From contig NZ_CABVQK010000006.1 of NCBI RefSeq assembly GCF_902499335.1, forward strand, positions 124,001 through 188,000: a stretch of DNA of 64,000 nt, given 5' to 3'. Positions 17,784 to 25,077 of the stretch are shown here, in pieces. Within the stretch, counting starts at the first letter, position 1. Each line of letters begins with the position of its first letter. The notes beneath the pieces are model-generated. The model made no database searches. It was not told the origin of the DNA and saw only the letters and a program-made list of their open reading frames with translations. The position numbers and the translations under genes are program-made. Source of the DNA: Burkholderia lata. Its GTDB lineage: Bacteria; Pseudomonadota; Gammaproteobacteria; Burkholderiales; Burkholderiaceae.

Positions 17784-18083
17784 ATGAAGCTTTCCAATCC
17801 GTTGCGGTTTGCCGCCGCATGCATGGCCGCGCTCGCTGCGTCCGCCGCCTTCGCGCAGGCCGTCATCGTCGCGCCTTACGCGCCGCCGCCGCCTCGCGTC
17901 GAAGTGATGCCGGCGCCGCGCGCGGGCTATGTGTGGGACCAGGGCCACTGGCACTGGCGGCAGGGCCGCTACGTGTGGATTCCGGGCCACTGGCAACTGG
18001 TTCGCGTCGGCTATCACTGGGTGCCGGGCCACTGGGCCGCGCGCGGCCCGGCGTGGCGCTGGGTTCCGGGCCACTGGGCCTGA
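17784..18083 (+). CDS. Exported WXXGXW-repeat (BcpO-related) protein
   Basis: 99 residues from ATG 17784. A signal peptide (LRFAAACMAALAASAAFAQA) precedes a Pro-rich linker and four tandem W-x2-G-H-W repeats (WDQGHWHW, WIPGHWQL, WVPGHWAA, WVPGHWA). The repeat is visible in the DNA as recurring CCGGGCCACTGG. Such proteins are common in Burkholderia envelopes; their biochemical role is not established. It opens a tight set with a small lipoprotein, an ECF sigma factor and an anti-sigma protein, suggesting envelope-stress duty. Confidence 0.85.
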   Translation: MKLSNPLRFAAACMAALAASAAFAQAVIVAPYAPPPPRVEVMPAPRAGYVWDQGHWHWRQGRYVWIPGHWQLVRVGYHWVPGHWAARGPAWRWVPGHWA

Positions 18084-18153
18084 TGCGCATGTCGCCGCAC
18101 GGCACGCGGTGCCGGCGCGGCGGCTCTTTCCCGCAACGTCATGAGGCGCGACC

Positions 18154-18267
18154 ATGCCTTTTCGAACCGTGGTGATACTGGCGGCCGCAGCCATCGTGCT
18201 GGCCGGCTGTGTCGTGGTGCCGGCGCGTCCGGCCTATTACCGGCCCGCGCCGGTCGTCGTATATTGA
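18154..18267 (+). CDS. 37-residue lipoprotein
   Basis: A 38-codon frame from ATG 18154 to TGA 18265-18267, preceded by GAGG at 7 nt. The product starts MPFRTVVILAAAAIVLAGC, a signal peptide with lipobox LAGC, so lipid attachment is at Cys19. The mature part is only 19 residues, rich in Val, Pro and Tyr, ending YRPAPVVVY. It sits 70 bp after the WXXGXW gene and 63 bp before the sigma-factor frame. The function is unknown; its composition echoes the linker of the WXXGXW proteins. Confidence 0.75.
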   Translation: MPFRTVVILAAAAIVLAGCVVVPARPAYYRPAPVVVY

Positions 18268-18330
18268 GCGCGCCGGCCGCCGCTCACGCGAACGCGACCG
18301 GGCGGCCGGCACCCGATCGACACGATCGCC

Positions 18331-19095
18331 ATGCAGCCTGAAACGGATGCCGATGAAACGGACCTTGCCGAGGCCGTGCGCGATGCGTGCGGCGATCCCG
18401 AACCGCCGGTGTGGCGGGGCCGGGTAATGGCGCGGCGCATGCAAGGAGAGCACGACGATGAGCTTCAGTCTGCCGGCGGGCGCATCAACGATCGCGCCGC
18501 GGCACAGACGCGCGATGCACTGGAGCGCCCTGCGTTGAGCGACGGCGATCCGGACGCGGCACTGGTGGCACGGGTCGGCGCGCGCGACGCGTCGGCCGTG
18601 CGCATGCTCGTCGCGCGCAAGCTGCCGCGGCTGCTCGCACTCGCGACGCGCATGCTCGGCGACCGCACGGAAGCCGAGGACGTCGCACAGGAGACGTTCT
18701 TGCGGATCTGGAAACAGGCGCCGGGCTGGCGCGAAGGCGAGGCACGGTTCGACACGTGGCTGCATCGCGTCGTGCTGAATCTGTGCTACGACCGTTTGCG
18801 CGGCCGCCGCGAGGAACCGGTCGACGTGTTGCCCGACGTGCCCGATCCTCAACCGGAGCCGGCTACCCGCGCGGAGATCCGCTCGCGCGACGCGCGTGTG
18901 CGGCAGGCGCTCGCGGCGTTGCCCGCGCGGCAGCGCGAAGCGCTCGTGCTCCAGTACTATCAGGAAATGTCGAACGTGGAGGCGGCCAACCTGATGGGCA
19001 TTACCGTCGACGCGCTGGAAAGCCTGCTCGCGCGCGCACGGCGAAACTTGCGCGCGCAACTGGCCGGCGATTCACCTAGCGAGGACATCCGATGA
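18331..19095 (+). CDS. ECF-type sigma-70 factor
   Basis: The conserved part starts near residue 75 (DPDAALVARVGARDASAV) with region 2 (RMLGDRTEAEDVAQETFLRI, residues about 104-125) and region 4 (LPARQREALVLQYYQEMSNV, then EAANLMGITVDALESLLARA). It is RpoE-like, directing RNA polymerase to a stress regulon. The start is uncertain: ATG 18331 gives 254 residues with an unusual N-terminal extension, ATG 18427 is shorter, and TTG 18535 (GGAG 9 nt upstream) gives a normal-length ECF protein. The anti-sigma gene overlaps its stop by ATGA. Confidence 0.88.
   Translation: MQPETDADETDLAEAVRDACGDPEPPVWRGRVMARRMQGEHDDELQSAGGRINDRAAAQTRDALERPALSDGDPDAALVARVGARDASAVRMLVARKLPRLLALATRMLGDRTEAEDVAQETFLRIWKQAPGWREGEARFDTWLHRVVLNLCYDRLRGRREEPVDVLPDVPDPQPEPATRAEIRSRDARVRQALAALPARQREALVLQYYQEMSNVEAANLMGITVDALESLLARARRNLRAQLAGDSPSEDIR
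18458..18538 (+). CDS. Possible leader peptide ORF within the 5' part of the sigma gene
   Basis: ATG 18458 is preceded by AAGGAGAG at ideal distance and opens a 26-residue frame (MSFSLPAGASTIAP...) in the +1 frame relative to the sigma gene. Its TGA (18536-18538) overlaps a TTG codon at 18535 that is in the sigma frame. The strong ribosome site and TTGA overlap suggest translational coupling of a shorter sigma protein, but the peptide itself has no recognisable features. Confidence 0.3.
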   Translation: MSFSLPAGASTIAPRHRRAMHWSALR

Positions 19096-19508
19096 CACCC
19101 GAACGATTTCGTACCATCGTCGCCGCGTACGGCTCGGATGCGCGGCGCTGGCCGGACGGCGAGCGCGCAGCCGCCGAGGCATGGGCGCGCGCGCATCCGG
19201 GCGACGCATTGGCCGCGCTGGACGATGCCGCCGAACTCGATGCGTGGCTCGCCAACGATACGGTCGCACCGCCCGCGCCGGCGCTCGTCGAGCGCATCGT
19301 CGCGACGGCGCCCGCACCGCGCCGCGCGCGGCGGCGGGGCAACGTGTGGTGGTCGGGCGCGGCATTCGCGGGCGTGGGCCTGGCCGGCGCGCTCGCGGGC
19401 GCGGTGGCCGTGTCGATGCTGATGCTCGGCAGCGTGCCGCCTGCGCATGAGCCGGGCTATCTGACAACGACGTTCGGCGGACCGAGCGTGGACTGGAGTG
19501 ATGAATGA
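19092..19508 (+). CDS. Single-pass membrane anti-sigma factor (putative)
   Basis: 138 residues. A cytosolic N-terminal part (TPERFRTIVAAYGSDARRWP, then GERAAAEAWARAHPG) is followed by one membrane helix (about 86-112: WSGAAFAGVGLAGALAGAVA) and a short periplasmic tail. It starts at ATGA overlapping the sigma stop, the usual sigma/anti-sigma linkage. There is no HxxxCxxC zinc motif. Assignment rests on position and topology rather than a strong motif. Confidence 0.8.
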   Translation: MTPERFRTIVAAYGSDARRWPDGERAAAEAWARAHPGDALAALDDAAELDAWLANDTVAPPAPALVERIVATAPAPRRARRRGNVWWSGAAFAGVGLAGALAGAVAVSMLMLGSVPPAHEPGYLTTTFGGPSVDWSDE

Positions 19509-20008
19509 GTGAGCGTGGCTGGAAATTCGTCCTCGTCGGTTCGGTCGTGCTGAACGTATTCATGCTCGGCGCGATCGGCGGCGGTGCGTATCAGTGGTTC
19601 TCGACGCATCGCGACCTGCGGGCCGCGGGCGCACCGGCGTCGCGCACCGCGTTGCGTTTCGCCGCGGACGGATTGCCGGACGCGCGCCAGCAGGAATTCG
19701 TCGCGGCGCTGAAGGCGGCGCGCAAGGACGGCCGCGATTTCGCGCGGGAAGGGCGCGACGACCGGATCACCGTGCTCGATCTGCTCGCCGCGCCGCAACT
19801 CGATCGTACGGCGATCGACGCCGCGCTCGACCGCACGCGCGCGGCCGATACCGCGCTGCGTGCGCAGGTCGAGCGCAGCGTCGTCGATTTCGCGGCGACG
19901 CTGACGCCGGACGAGCGTGCGAAGTTCGTCGACGGATTGCGGCGTAGCGGCAACTGGCGGCTGCCGCCGAAGTGGCAGAAGAAGCAGGGTGACGCGGGGA
20001 GTCAGTAA
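19505..20008 (+). CDS. Periplasmic CpxP/Spy-like (heavy-metal-resistance type) protein
   Basis: 167 residues with an N-terminal membrane anchor (KFVLVGSVVLNVFMLGAIGG) and a periplasmic helical domain rich in Ala, Arg and Asp. A late segment ATLTPDERAKFVDGL resembles the LTxxQ-type helix of Spy/CpxP and CnrX-like sensors. Its start overlaps the anti-sigma stop (ATGA), so three proteins are made from one coupled message. A role as periplasmic sensor or chaperone feeding the anti-sigma is inference. Confidence 0.78.
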   Translation: MSERGWKFVLVGSVVLNVFMLGAIGGGAYQWFSTHRDLRAAGAPASRTALRFAADGLPDARQQEFVAALKAARKDGRDFAREGRDDRITVLDLLAAPQLDRTAIDAALDRTRAADTALRAQVERSVVDFAATLTPDERAKFVDGLRRSGNWRLPPKWQKKQGDAGSQ

Positions 20009-20012
20009 GGAA

Positions 20013-20035
20013 CGCCGCGCGGACGACGCGCGGCG
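20013..20035. terminator. GC-rich hairpin after the sigma operon
   Basis: CGCCGCGCG (20013-20021) pairs with CGCGCGGCG (20027-20035) around GACGA, directly after the stop codon at 20008. There is no T-run. It separates convergent transcripts (the sigma module and the alpha/beta hydrolase), so a termination role is plausible but weakly supported. Confidence 0.4.
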
Positions 20036-20150
20036 GCGCGCCTTGTCAGTCATGTGCAACGCATGTGCTGAAGGCTGATCGGCAACGCTTGCGGGCACGC
20101 TTCAGCAAGGGATCGCAAAGAAGCCGCGAGTCGTTACGCGGCGGGCGCAT

Positions 20151-21008
20151 TCAACGGGCAAGCATCCACGTGGAGATCGCGTCGACCACGCCGTTCTCCA
20201 GGCCATTGAAGCCGTGATAGGCAAATGCTTCGCACGGATCGCCCCGGGACGTGCCGCCCGACACGATCATCAGGTCGGCTTTCGGCGACTGGTCCAGCTT
20301 CTTCATCAGCGTATCCGTTTCGGATACCGGACAATTCCTGCAGCCGTCTTTCTCGTGATGCACGACGAGCACCGGAATCCTGAGGCTGGCAAGGTTCATG
20401 TCCGTGACCGCGGTACCGCCTCGACCTTCGCGGAGGATGGTGGACGTCAGCACGATACCGTCGGGCCCGCCGCCGCCGGCCAGCGCAATCGCAATGGCAG
20501 CAGCGGACTGCGTGCCGCGGCTCGTCCCGACCAGCCAGACCGGTACGTGCAGTTGCTCCCTCAACCAGGCGATCACCGCGCGTGCGTCGTCGGCATGTTC
20601 CTTCGAGAGTCGAAAGCCGTTGAGGTAGGGCTCGGATTGGCGGTCGCTCGGTGCATCGATGACCGCGACAGCGATACCGTCATTCACGAACAGCTGCCGG
20701 GTGCGGACGAGAAAGTTGCCTGCGCCCCATCCGAACCGTCCGGACGGCTCCAGTTGCAGCCCGCCGTGTCCGCCGGCATAAAGAATGGCCGCGGCCTTCG
20801 GTGCGTCCGGCGCGATGAAGAGAAACCGCTGAGTCACGCCGGGACGGGTCGGAATGTCGACGACCTTGGGCTGGTTCTGCGCATGCACCGCATGGCCGTG
20901 CAGCGTCAACACGACGGCGAGCAGCCACGCGGTTGTCCAGCGCGAAGGCGGGCGCATCGAACGGAAGCGACGAAATCGCGCACGCAGGCTGACGGGACGG
21001 TTTGGCAT
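20151..21008 (-). CDS. Exported alpha/beta hydrolase
   Basis: 285 residues. A basic N-region and hydrophobic stretch (TAWLLAVVLTLHGHAVHA) form a signal peptide. The fold shows a Gly-rich oxyanion segment (LYAGGHGGLQL), a nucleophile elbow GTSRG (Ser near residue 168), an Asp-bearing strand (PVLVVHHEKDGC) and a late His (AYHGFNG). It looks like a dienelactone-hydrolase/peptidase-like serine hydrolase of unknown substrate. Two Cys near the end may form a disulfide. ATG 20957 is an alternative start that would still leave a signal peptide. Confidence 0.8.
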   Translation of the reverse strand: MPNRPVSLRARFRRFRSMRPPSRWTTAWLLAVVLTLHGHAVHAQNQPKVVDIPTRPGVTQRFLFIAPDAPKAAAILYAGGHGGLQLEPSGRFGWGAGNFLVRTRQLFVNDGIAVAVIDAPSDRQSEPYLNGFRLSKEHADDARAVIAWLREQLHVPVWLVGTSRGTQSAAAIAIALAGGGGPDGIVLTSTILREGRGGTAVTDMNLASLRIPVLVVHHEKDGCRNCPVSETDTLMKKLDQSPKADLMIVSGGTSRGDPCEAFAYHGFNGLENGVVDAISTWMLAR

Positions 21009-21066
21009 CGTGACGGTGGCCGGCGCACTCCGCCGTGGCCGGCCGGAGTGCGGCAGCTTCTCCTGG

Positions 21067-21216
21067 TCAATGTAGTGGCGCCACGTCGACGCGATCGTGC
21101 CGGGCCGTGGCTGCCCGAACCGTCGTCTTCTTCCCGACGCGCGGCGCCCAATGCGATTCGACGAACTGAACGATTTCGCCGTTATCGCGCTTGAGGCAGC
21201 GCGTGCCGTCCTTCAT
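21067..21216 (-). CDS. Candidate small protein, 49 residues
   Basis: A frame from ATG 21216 to TGA 21067 whose first part reads MKDGTRCLKRDNGEIVQFVE and continues with SHWAPRVGKK; codon third positions are G/C-rich through residue 35. There is no usable ribosome site beyond AAGG almost touching the ATG. It is not recognised and could be a degraded gene tail; listed because the residue composition looks coding. Confidence 0.35.
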   Translation of the reverse strand: MKDGTRCLKRDNGEIVQFVESHWAPRVGKKTTVRAATARHDRVDVAPLH

Positions 21217-21604
21217 GCCTTCATACGAACGTCGTTACACGAGTCTAGATCGCTTTCCGGGAAGGGCAAGCGCCTGGCGGCTTCGACGCGGCGAGCAGGG
21301 ATGCGCCGATTCCGGGTTTCCACCCGCGAGCGTGTCGATCCGAGCCGGTCAGGTTTGTGAAAGGTGAAGACCTTTCACCCGGATTTCGAAGCATGCACAG
21401 CCTGCGGCAACGCACGGAACGACGATTCGGCGGCTGGGCGATCCCGCGATTCGCTGCATCCGTCAGTCGAATCCGCGATGGAAATTAAGACGGCAGCCCG
21501 CACGCATTCAACCCCACGCGACGAATCCAGAAAATTCGTCTTCGCAGCGACGGATTTCCCGCCGACCGACGTTAAACACGGGTACGCATCGCGAGAGCCC
21601 CGTC
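21217..21604. other. Upstream region of the DUF1800 gene
   Basis: About 390 bp with no supportable gene. It holds the hairpin at 21357-21378 and a rather neutral-GC stretch (21480-21600) with AAACACGGGTACGC-type sequence before the DUF1800 start; no strong Shine-Dalgarno precedes ATG 21605. Confidence 0.45.
21357..21378. repeat. 9-bp perfect inverted repeat
   Basis: GTGAAAGGT (21357-21365) and ACCTTTCAC (21370-21378) flank GAAG. Arms are perfect and AT-balanced, unlike the GC-rich terminators elsewhere in the window. It is 227 bp before the DUF1800 gene. Operator or RNA hairpin are both possible; no T-run follows. Confidence 0.5.
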
Positions 21605-22999
21605 ATGGACCACCCGAACGACATCACACCGGCCGCCATCGCGCTGAACCGCTTCGGTCTCGGCGCGCGGGCCGACGAAGCGCCGCCAGCCGACCCGAAG
21701 GCGGCGCTCGTCGCGCAATTCGACCGTTACGACGCGCGGCCGGCCGCGTGGGCCGGCGAGCCCGACGCGGTCGCGCTCGCCACGCGCTTCGCGAACGCGC
21801 GCAATGCGATGACCGGCGACGATCCGGCAACGAAGCGCGCGACCGAGCAGTCGATCCGGCGCGACGGCAACGACACGTATCGCAGCGCCGTCGTCGCGCG
21901 GCTGAACAGTGCGCTGAACACGCCCGCGCCGTTCGTCGAGCGTCTCGTACATTTCTGGGCGAACCATTTCGCGGTGTCGATCGACAAGGGGCCGGTGGCG
22001 GCCTACGCGGGCGCGTTCGAACGCGACGCGATCCGCCCGCACGTGCTCGGCCGTTTCGAGGACATGCTGGTCGCCGCCGAGCAGCATCCCGCGATGCAGC
22101 TCTTCCTCGACCAGGCGCGCTCGGTCGGCCCCGACAGCCCGGCCGCGTTGCGTGCCGAAGCGCGCAATCCGTCGGGCAGGCGCGGGCTCAACGAAAACCT
22201 CGCGCGCGAAATCATGGAGTTGCACACGCTCGGCGTACGCACGGGTTACACGCAGGCCGACGTAACGGAATTCGCGCGTGCGCTGACCGGCTGGAGCATC
22301 GCCGGCGGGCGCGGCCCGCAGCCCGGCGATGCGGCGCCCGGCGCGTTCGTGTTCCGCCCGAAATTGCACGAGCCCGGCGCGCGGACCGTGATGGGGCGCA
22401 GCTACGACCAGCCCGGCGAAGCGCAGGCGCGCGCGATCCTGCACGACCTCGCGCATTCTGAGGCGACCGGCCGGCATATCGCGTTCCAGCTTGCCCGTCA
22501 TTTTGTCGCCGACAATCCGCCGCCCGCGCTGACCGACCGGCTGGCCCGCGCGTTCGATGCGAGCGGCGGCGATTTGCCGACCGTCTATCGCGCACTCGTT
22601 GATGCACCCGATGCGTGGTCGCCGGTCAACCGCAAGTTCAAGACGCCGTGGGAGTGGGCCGTGTCGTCGCTGCGCGGGCTCGGCTGGCACGACACCGGCG
22701 ACCTGAAGGCCGCGCCGCTGCTCACGCAGCTCGGCCAGCCGGTGTGGCGGCCGGGCTCGCCGGCCGGTTACGACGACGTTGCCGCGAGCTGGGCCGCGCC
22801 CGACGCGCTCGTGCGCCGCGTCGAGCTGGCGCAGCGGCTGGCCGCGCGCACGGGTGACCGGCTCGACGCGCGCACGCTCGGTAACACGCTGCTCGCCGGT
22901 TCGTTGAGCGCGCCGACGGCAACCGCGCTGTCGCGCGCCGAAAGCGCAACCACATCGCTTGCGCTGCTGCTCGTATCGCCTGATTTCCAACGGAGATGA
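21605..22999 (+). CDS. DUF1800 protein
   Basis: 464 residues matching the DUF1800 family, helical proteins of unknown function usually encoded next to DUF1501. Typical segments are AIALNRFGLGARADE at the N-terminus, FWANHFAVS, NENLAREIMELHTLGV and the C-terminal LLVSPDFQRR. No signal peptide is evident. The stop codon overlaps the next gene's region (ATGA), so the pair is translated together. Members are often linked to carbohydrate or plant-associated lifestyles; no activity is established. Confidence 0.9.
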   Translation: MDHPNDITPAAIALNRFGLGARADEAPPADPKAALVAQFDRYDARPAAWAGEPDAVALATRFANARNAMTGDDPATKRATEQSIRRDGNDTYRSAVVARLNSALNTPAPFVERLVHFWANHFAVSIDKGPVAAYAGAFERDAIRPHVLGRFEDMLVAAEQHPAMQLFLDQARSVGPDSPAALRAEARNPSGRRGLNENLAREIMELHTLGVRTGYTQADVTEFARALTGWSIAGGRGPQPGDAAPGAFVFRPKLHEPGARTVMGRSYDQPGEAQARAILHDLAHSEATGRHIAFQLARHFVADNPPPALTDRLARAFDASGGDLPTVYRALVDAPDAWSPVNRKFKTPWEWAVSSLRGLGWHDTGDLKAAPLLTQLGQPVWRPGSPAGYDDVAASWAAPDALVRRVELAQRLAARTGDRLDARTLGNTLLAGSLSAPTATALSRAESATTSLALLLVSPDFQRR

Positions 23000-23001
23000 C
23001 C

Positions 23002-24159
23002 ATGACACTGTCCCGCCGACAATTCCTGAGCGTGGCCGCCGCCGGCGCGGGCGCGATCCTCGTCGCGCCGCGGATCGTGTTCGCGAACGTCGAGACCGAC
23101 CGGCGCTTCGTGTTCGTGATCCAGCGCGGCGCGGCCGACGGCCTGAACATCGTCGTCCCGTATGCGGAACCCGCGTATGCGTCGCTGCGCGGCCCGCTCG
23201 CGATCGACACGGCGGCCGCGACGCGGCTCGACGGCACGTTCGCGCTGCATCCGTCGCTCGTGCAGACCGCGCAGCTGTACCGCGACGGGCATGCGCTGTT
23301 CGTTCACGCGATTGCATCGCCGTATCGCGACCGCTCGCACTTCGACGGGCAGAACGTGCTCGAGACGGGCGGCCGCGCGCCATACCAGGTGAAGGACGGC
23401 TGGCTGAACCGGCTCGCCGCGCTGCTGCCGGCCACGCGTGAAAGCGCGATCGCGTTCGCGCCGACCGTGCCGCTCGCGTTGCGCGGCACCGTGCAGGCCG
23501 CGTCGTACGCGCCGTCCGGCTTGCCGGCCGCGCCGGACGACCTGCTCGCGCGCGTGTCGGCGCTCTACGAGGCCGATGCGCAGCTCGGCCCGTTGTGGCA
23601 ATCGGCGATGGACGCGCGCGGCCTCGCCGGTGATGCGCATGCGCGGCAGGACCCGGCGGGTGTCGGCAAGCTCGCCGCGACGTTTCTCGCGCGCGACGAC
23701 GGCCCGCGCATCGCGATGATCGAGACGGGCGGCTGGGACACGCACAGCGCGCAGAACGCACGGCTCGCGAATCAGCTGAAAGCGCTCGACACGATGCTCG
23801 CCGCGCTGCGCGACGGCCTCGGGCCCGTGTGGCAGCAGACCACGGTGCTGGTCGCGACCGAGTTCGGCCGCACGGCCGCCGCGAACGGCACGGGCGGGAC
23901 TGATCACGGGCAGGCGTCGGTCGCGATGCTCGCGGGCGGTGCGGTCGCGGGCGGCCGCGTGATTGCCGACTGGCCGGGTTTGCGGCCGGGTGACCTGTAC
24001 GAAGGGCGCGACCTGAAGCCGACCGCGTCGCTCGACGCGCTGATCGCGGGCGCCGCCGCCGAAAGCCTGCGGCTCGATCCGCACCGTACCGCGTCCGCGT
24101 TGTTCGCGGAAAGCGGTGCGGCGCGGCCGATGAGCGGCTTGATTCGCGGAGCCGCATGA
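23002..24159 (+). CDS. DUF1501 exported protein
   Basis: 385 residues from ATG 23002, which has GGAG 6 nt upstream; ATG 22996 overlaps the ribosome site itself. A Tat-like leader (SRRQFLSVAAAGAGAILVAP) is present. The core resembles the alkaline phosphatase/sulfatase superfamily: RGAADGLNIVVPY, IASPYRDRSHFDGQNVLE, MIETGGWDTH and a C-terminal TEFGRTAAANGTGGTDHGQ. DUF1501 proteins accompany DUF1800 in many bacteria; function is unknown, probably a periplasmic hydrolase-like partner. Confidence 0.9.
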   Translation: MTLSRRQFLSVAAAGAGAILVAPRIVFANVETDRRFVFVIQRGAADGLNIVVPYAEPAYASLRGPLAIDTAAATRLDGTFALHPSLVQTAQLYRDGHALFVHAIASPYRDRSHFDGQNVLETGGRAPYQVKDGWLNRLAALLPATRESAIAFAPTVPLALRGTVQAASYAPSGLPAAPDDLLARVSALYEADAQLGPLWQSAMDARGLAGDAHARQDPAGVGKLAATFLARDDGPRIAMIETGGWDTHSAQNARLANQLKALDTMLAALRDGLGPVWQQTTVLVATEFGRTAAANGTGGTDHGQASVAMLAGGAVAGGRVIADWPGLRPGDLYEGRDLKPTASLDALIAGAAAESLRLDPHRTASALFAESGAARPMSGLIRGAA

Positions 24160-24217
24160 CGTAACGCGTTGCCGCATCGCCAGCGACCCATCCATTACAC
24201 AAAAGGGAGAATGCAAC

Positions 24218-24439
24218 ATGACGAAGATCCGAACCGTTTCGCTCACCGTGCTGGTAGCGGCCAGTGCGACACTGATGTCCGCGTGCGTGGTCGAACCGGT
24301 GCGGCCGCCGCAGCCGGCGCCCGTCGTCGAGGTGGCGCCGCCGATGCCCGCGCCAGGCTATCACTGGGCGAAGGGGCATTACCGCTGGGCCGGCAATCAT
24401 TGGGCGTGGGTGCCTGGGCACTGGGTGGCCGTGTACTGA
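24218..24439 (+). CDS. Small WXXGXW-repeat lipoprotein
   Basis: 73 residues, ribosome site GGGAG upstream. The signal peptide ends in lipobox MSAC. A Pro-rich linker (PPQPAPVVEVAPPMPAPG) leads to YHWAKGHYRWAG and WVPGHW repeats. It is a shorter relative of the protein at 17784 and follows the DUF1501 gene by 58 bp, so it may share its transcript. Probably an outer-membrane or periplasmic surface lipoprotein of unknown role. Confidence 0.82.
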   Translation: MTKIRTVSLTVLVAASATLMSACVVEPVRPPQPAPVVEVAPPMPAPGYHWAKGHYRWAGNHWAWVPGHWVAVY

Positions 24440-24450
24440 TCGGGCATTCC

Positions 24451-24475
24451 GTGCCGTGCCATGCCATGCCATGCG
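24451..24475. repeat. Pentanucleotide tandem repeat (GTGCC/ATGCC)
   Basis: GTGCC GTGCC ATGCC ATGCC ATGCG: five imperfect 5-bp units in the gap after the small lipoprotein gene. It is not in a coding frame I support, so copy-number change would not alter a protein, but it could vary between strains. Confidence 0.6.
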
Positions 24476-24632
24476 GCGCAGGTGCCGGGATGCGGGGCAG
24501 CGTATTGAAATGCGACGCGCGTTGGCCTAAGCTGCCGGGTCCCGGCGACGGGCATCCGGCGACGGACGTTCCCGTTCGTCCCGTCACGGCGAGCCGATCC
24601 GCGGCCGCCGTTTTCTTCGTTACGGCACCCAC

Positions 24633-25031
24633 ATGAAAGCATGGCTCGTTGCGCTGGCCGTCGCGGCCGGCATGACCGGCGCGCACGCCGCGTCGTTCAA
24701 CTGCGCGAAGGCGTCCACGTTCGTGGAGCGCGAAATCTGCGCCAATCCGACGTTGTCGCGTCTCGACGATGCGCTCAACGCGGATTACCAGCACATGCTC
24801 TACGATTTCAGCAACTATCCGGTCGAGGATCCGCCCGAGTACGAGCAGTTCATGGCGACCCAGAGGGCGTGGCTGAAGGCGCGTAACCGCTGCACGACGA
24901 CGCAGTGCCTGATCGACAGTTACCGCAAGCGCATCGACGTGCTGTGCGGCCAGATCGATGTGCCGGAGAAAAGCGAACGCGCGAAATGCCGCAGCAACGG
25001 CGGCCTGGGCGGGCTCGAACTGGATCACTGA
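24633..25031 (+). CDS. LprI-like exported protein
   Basis: 132 residues. Signal peptide MKAWLVALAVAAGMTGAHAA, then an LprI/DUF1311-type domain: FNCAKASTFVEREICANP, LSRLDDALNADY, QRAWLKARNRC and SYRKRIDVL. The Cys pairs should form disulfides. Members include the Mycobacterium LprI lysozyme inhibitor, but most are of unknown function. It is the last gene of the rightward run; the downstream recombinase gene is convergent. A second protein with the same domain occurs at 40449-41357. Confidence 0.85.
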   Translation: MKAWLVALAVAAGMTGAHAASFNCAKASTFVEREICANPTLSRLDDALNADYQHMLYDFSNYPVEDPPEYEQFMATQRAWLKARNRCTTTQCLIDSYRKRIDVLCGQIDVPEKSERAKCRSNGGLGGLELDH

Positions 25032-25077
25032 GCGCGGACGCGTTGCGCGAGCCGCGACCCGTCGGATCGGTGCACAC

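Noticed and set aside
21572-24472. Minus-strand 966-codon frame
   Set aside because: Shadow of the DUF1800, DUF1501 and WXXGXW genes; composition is Arg/Ala-rich with no motif.
24451-24475. Pentamer repeat as a phase-variation switch
   Set aside because: It is intergenic, short and imperfect, and not placed between promoter elements I can identify.
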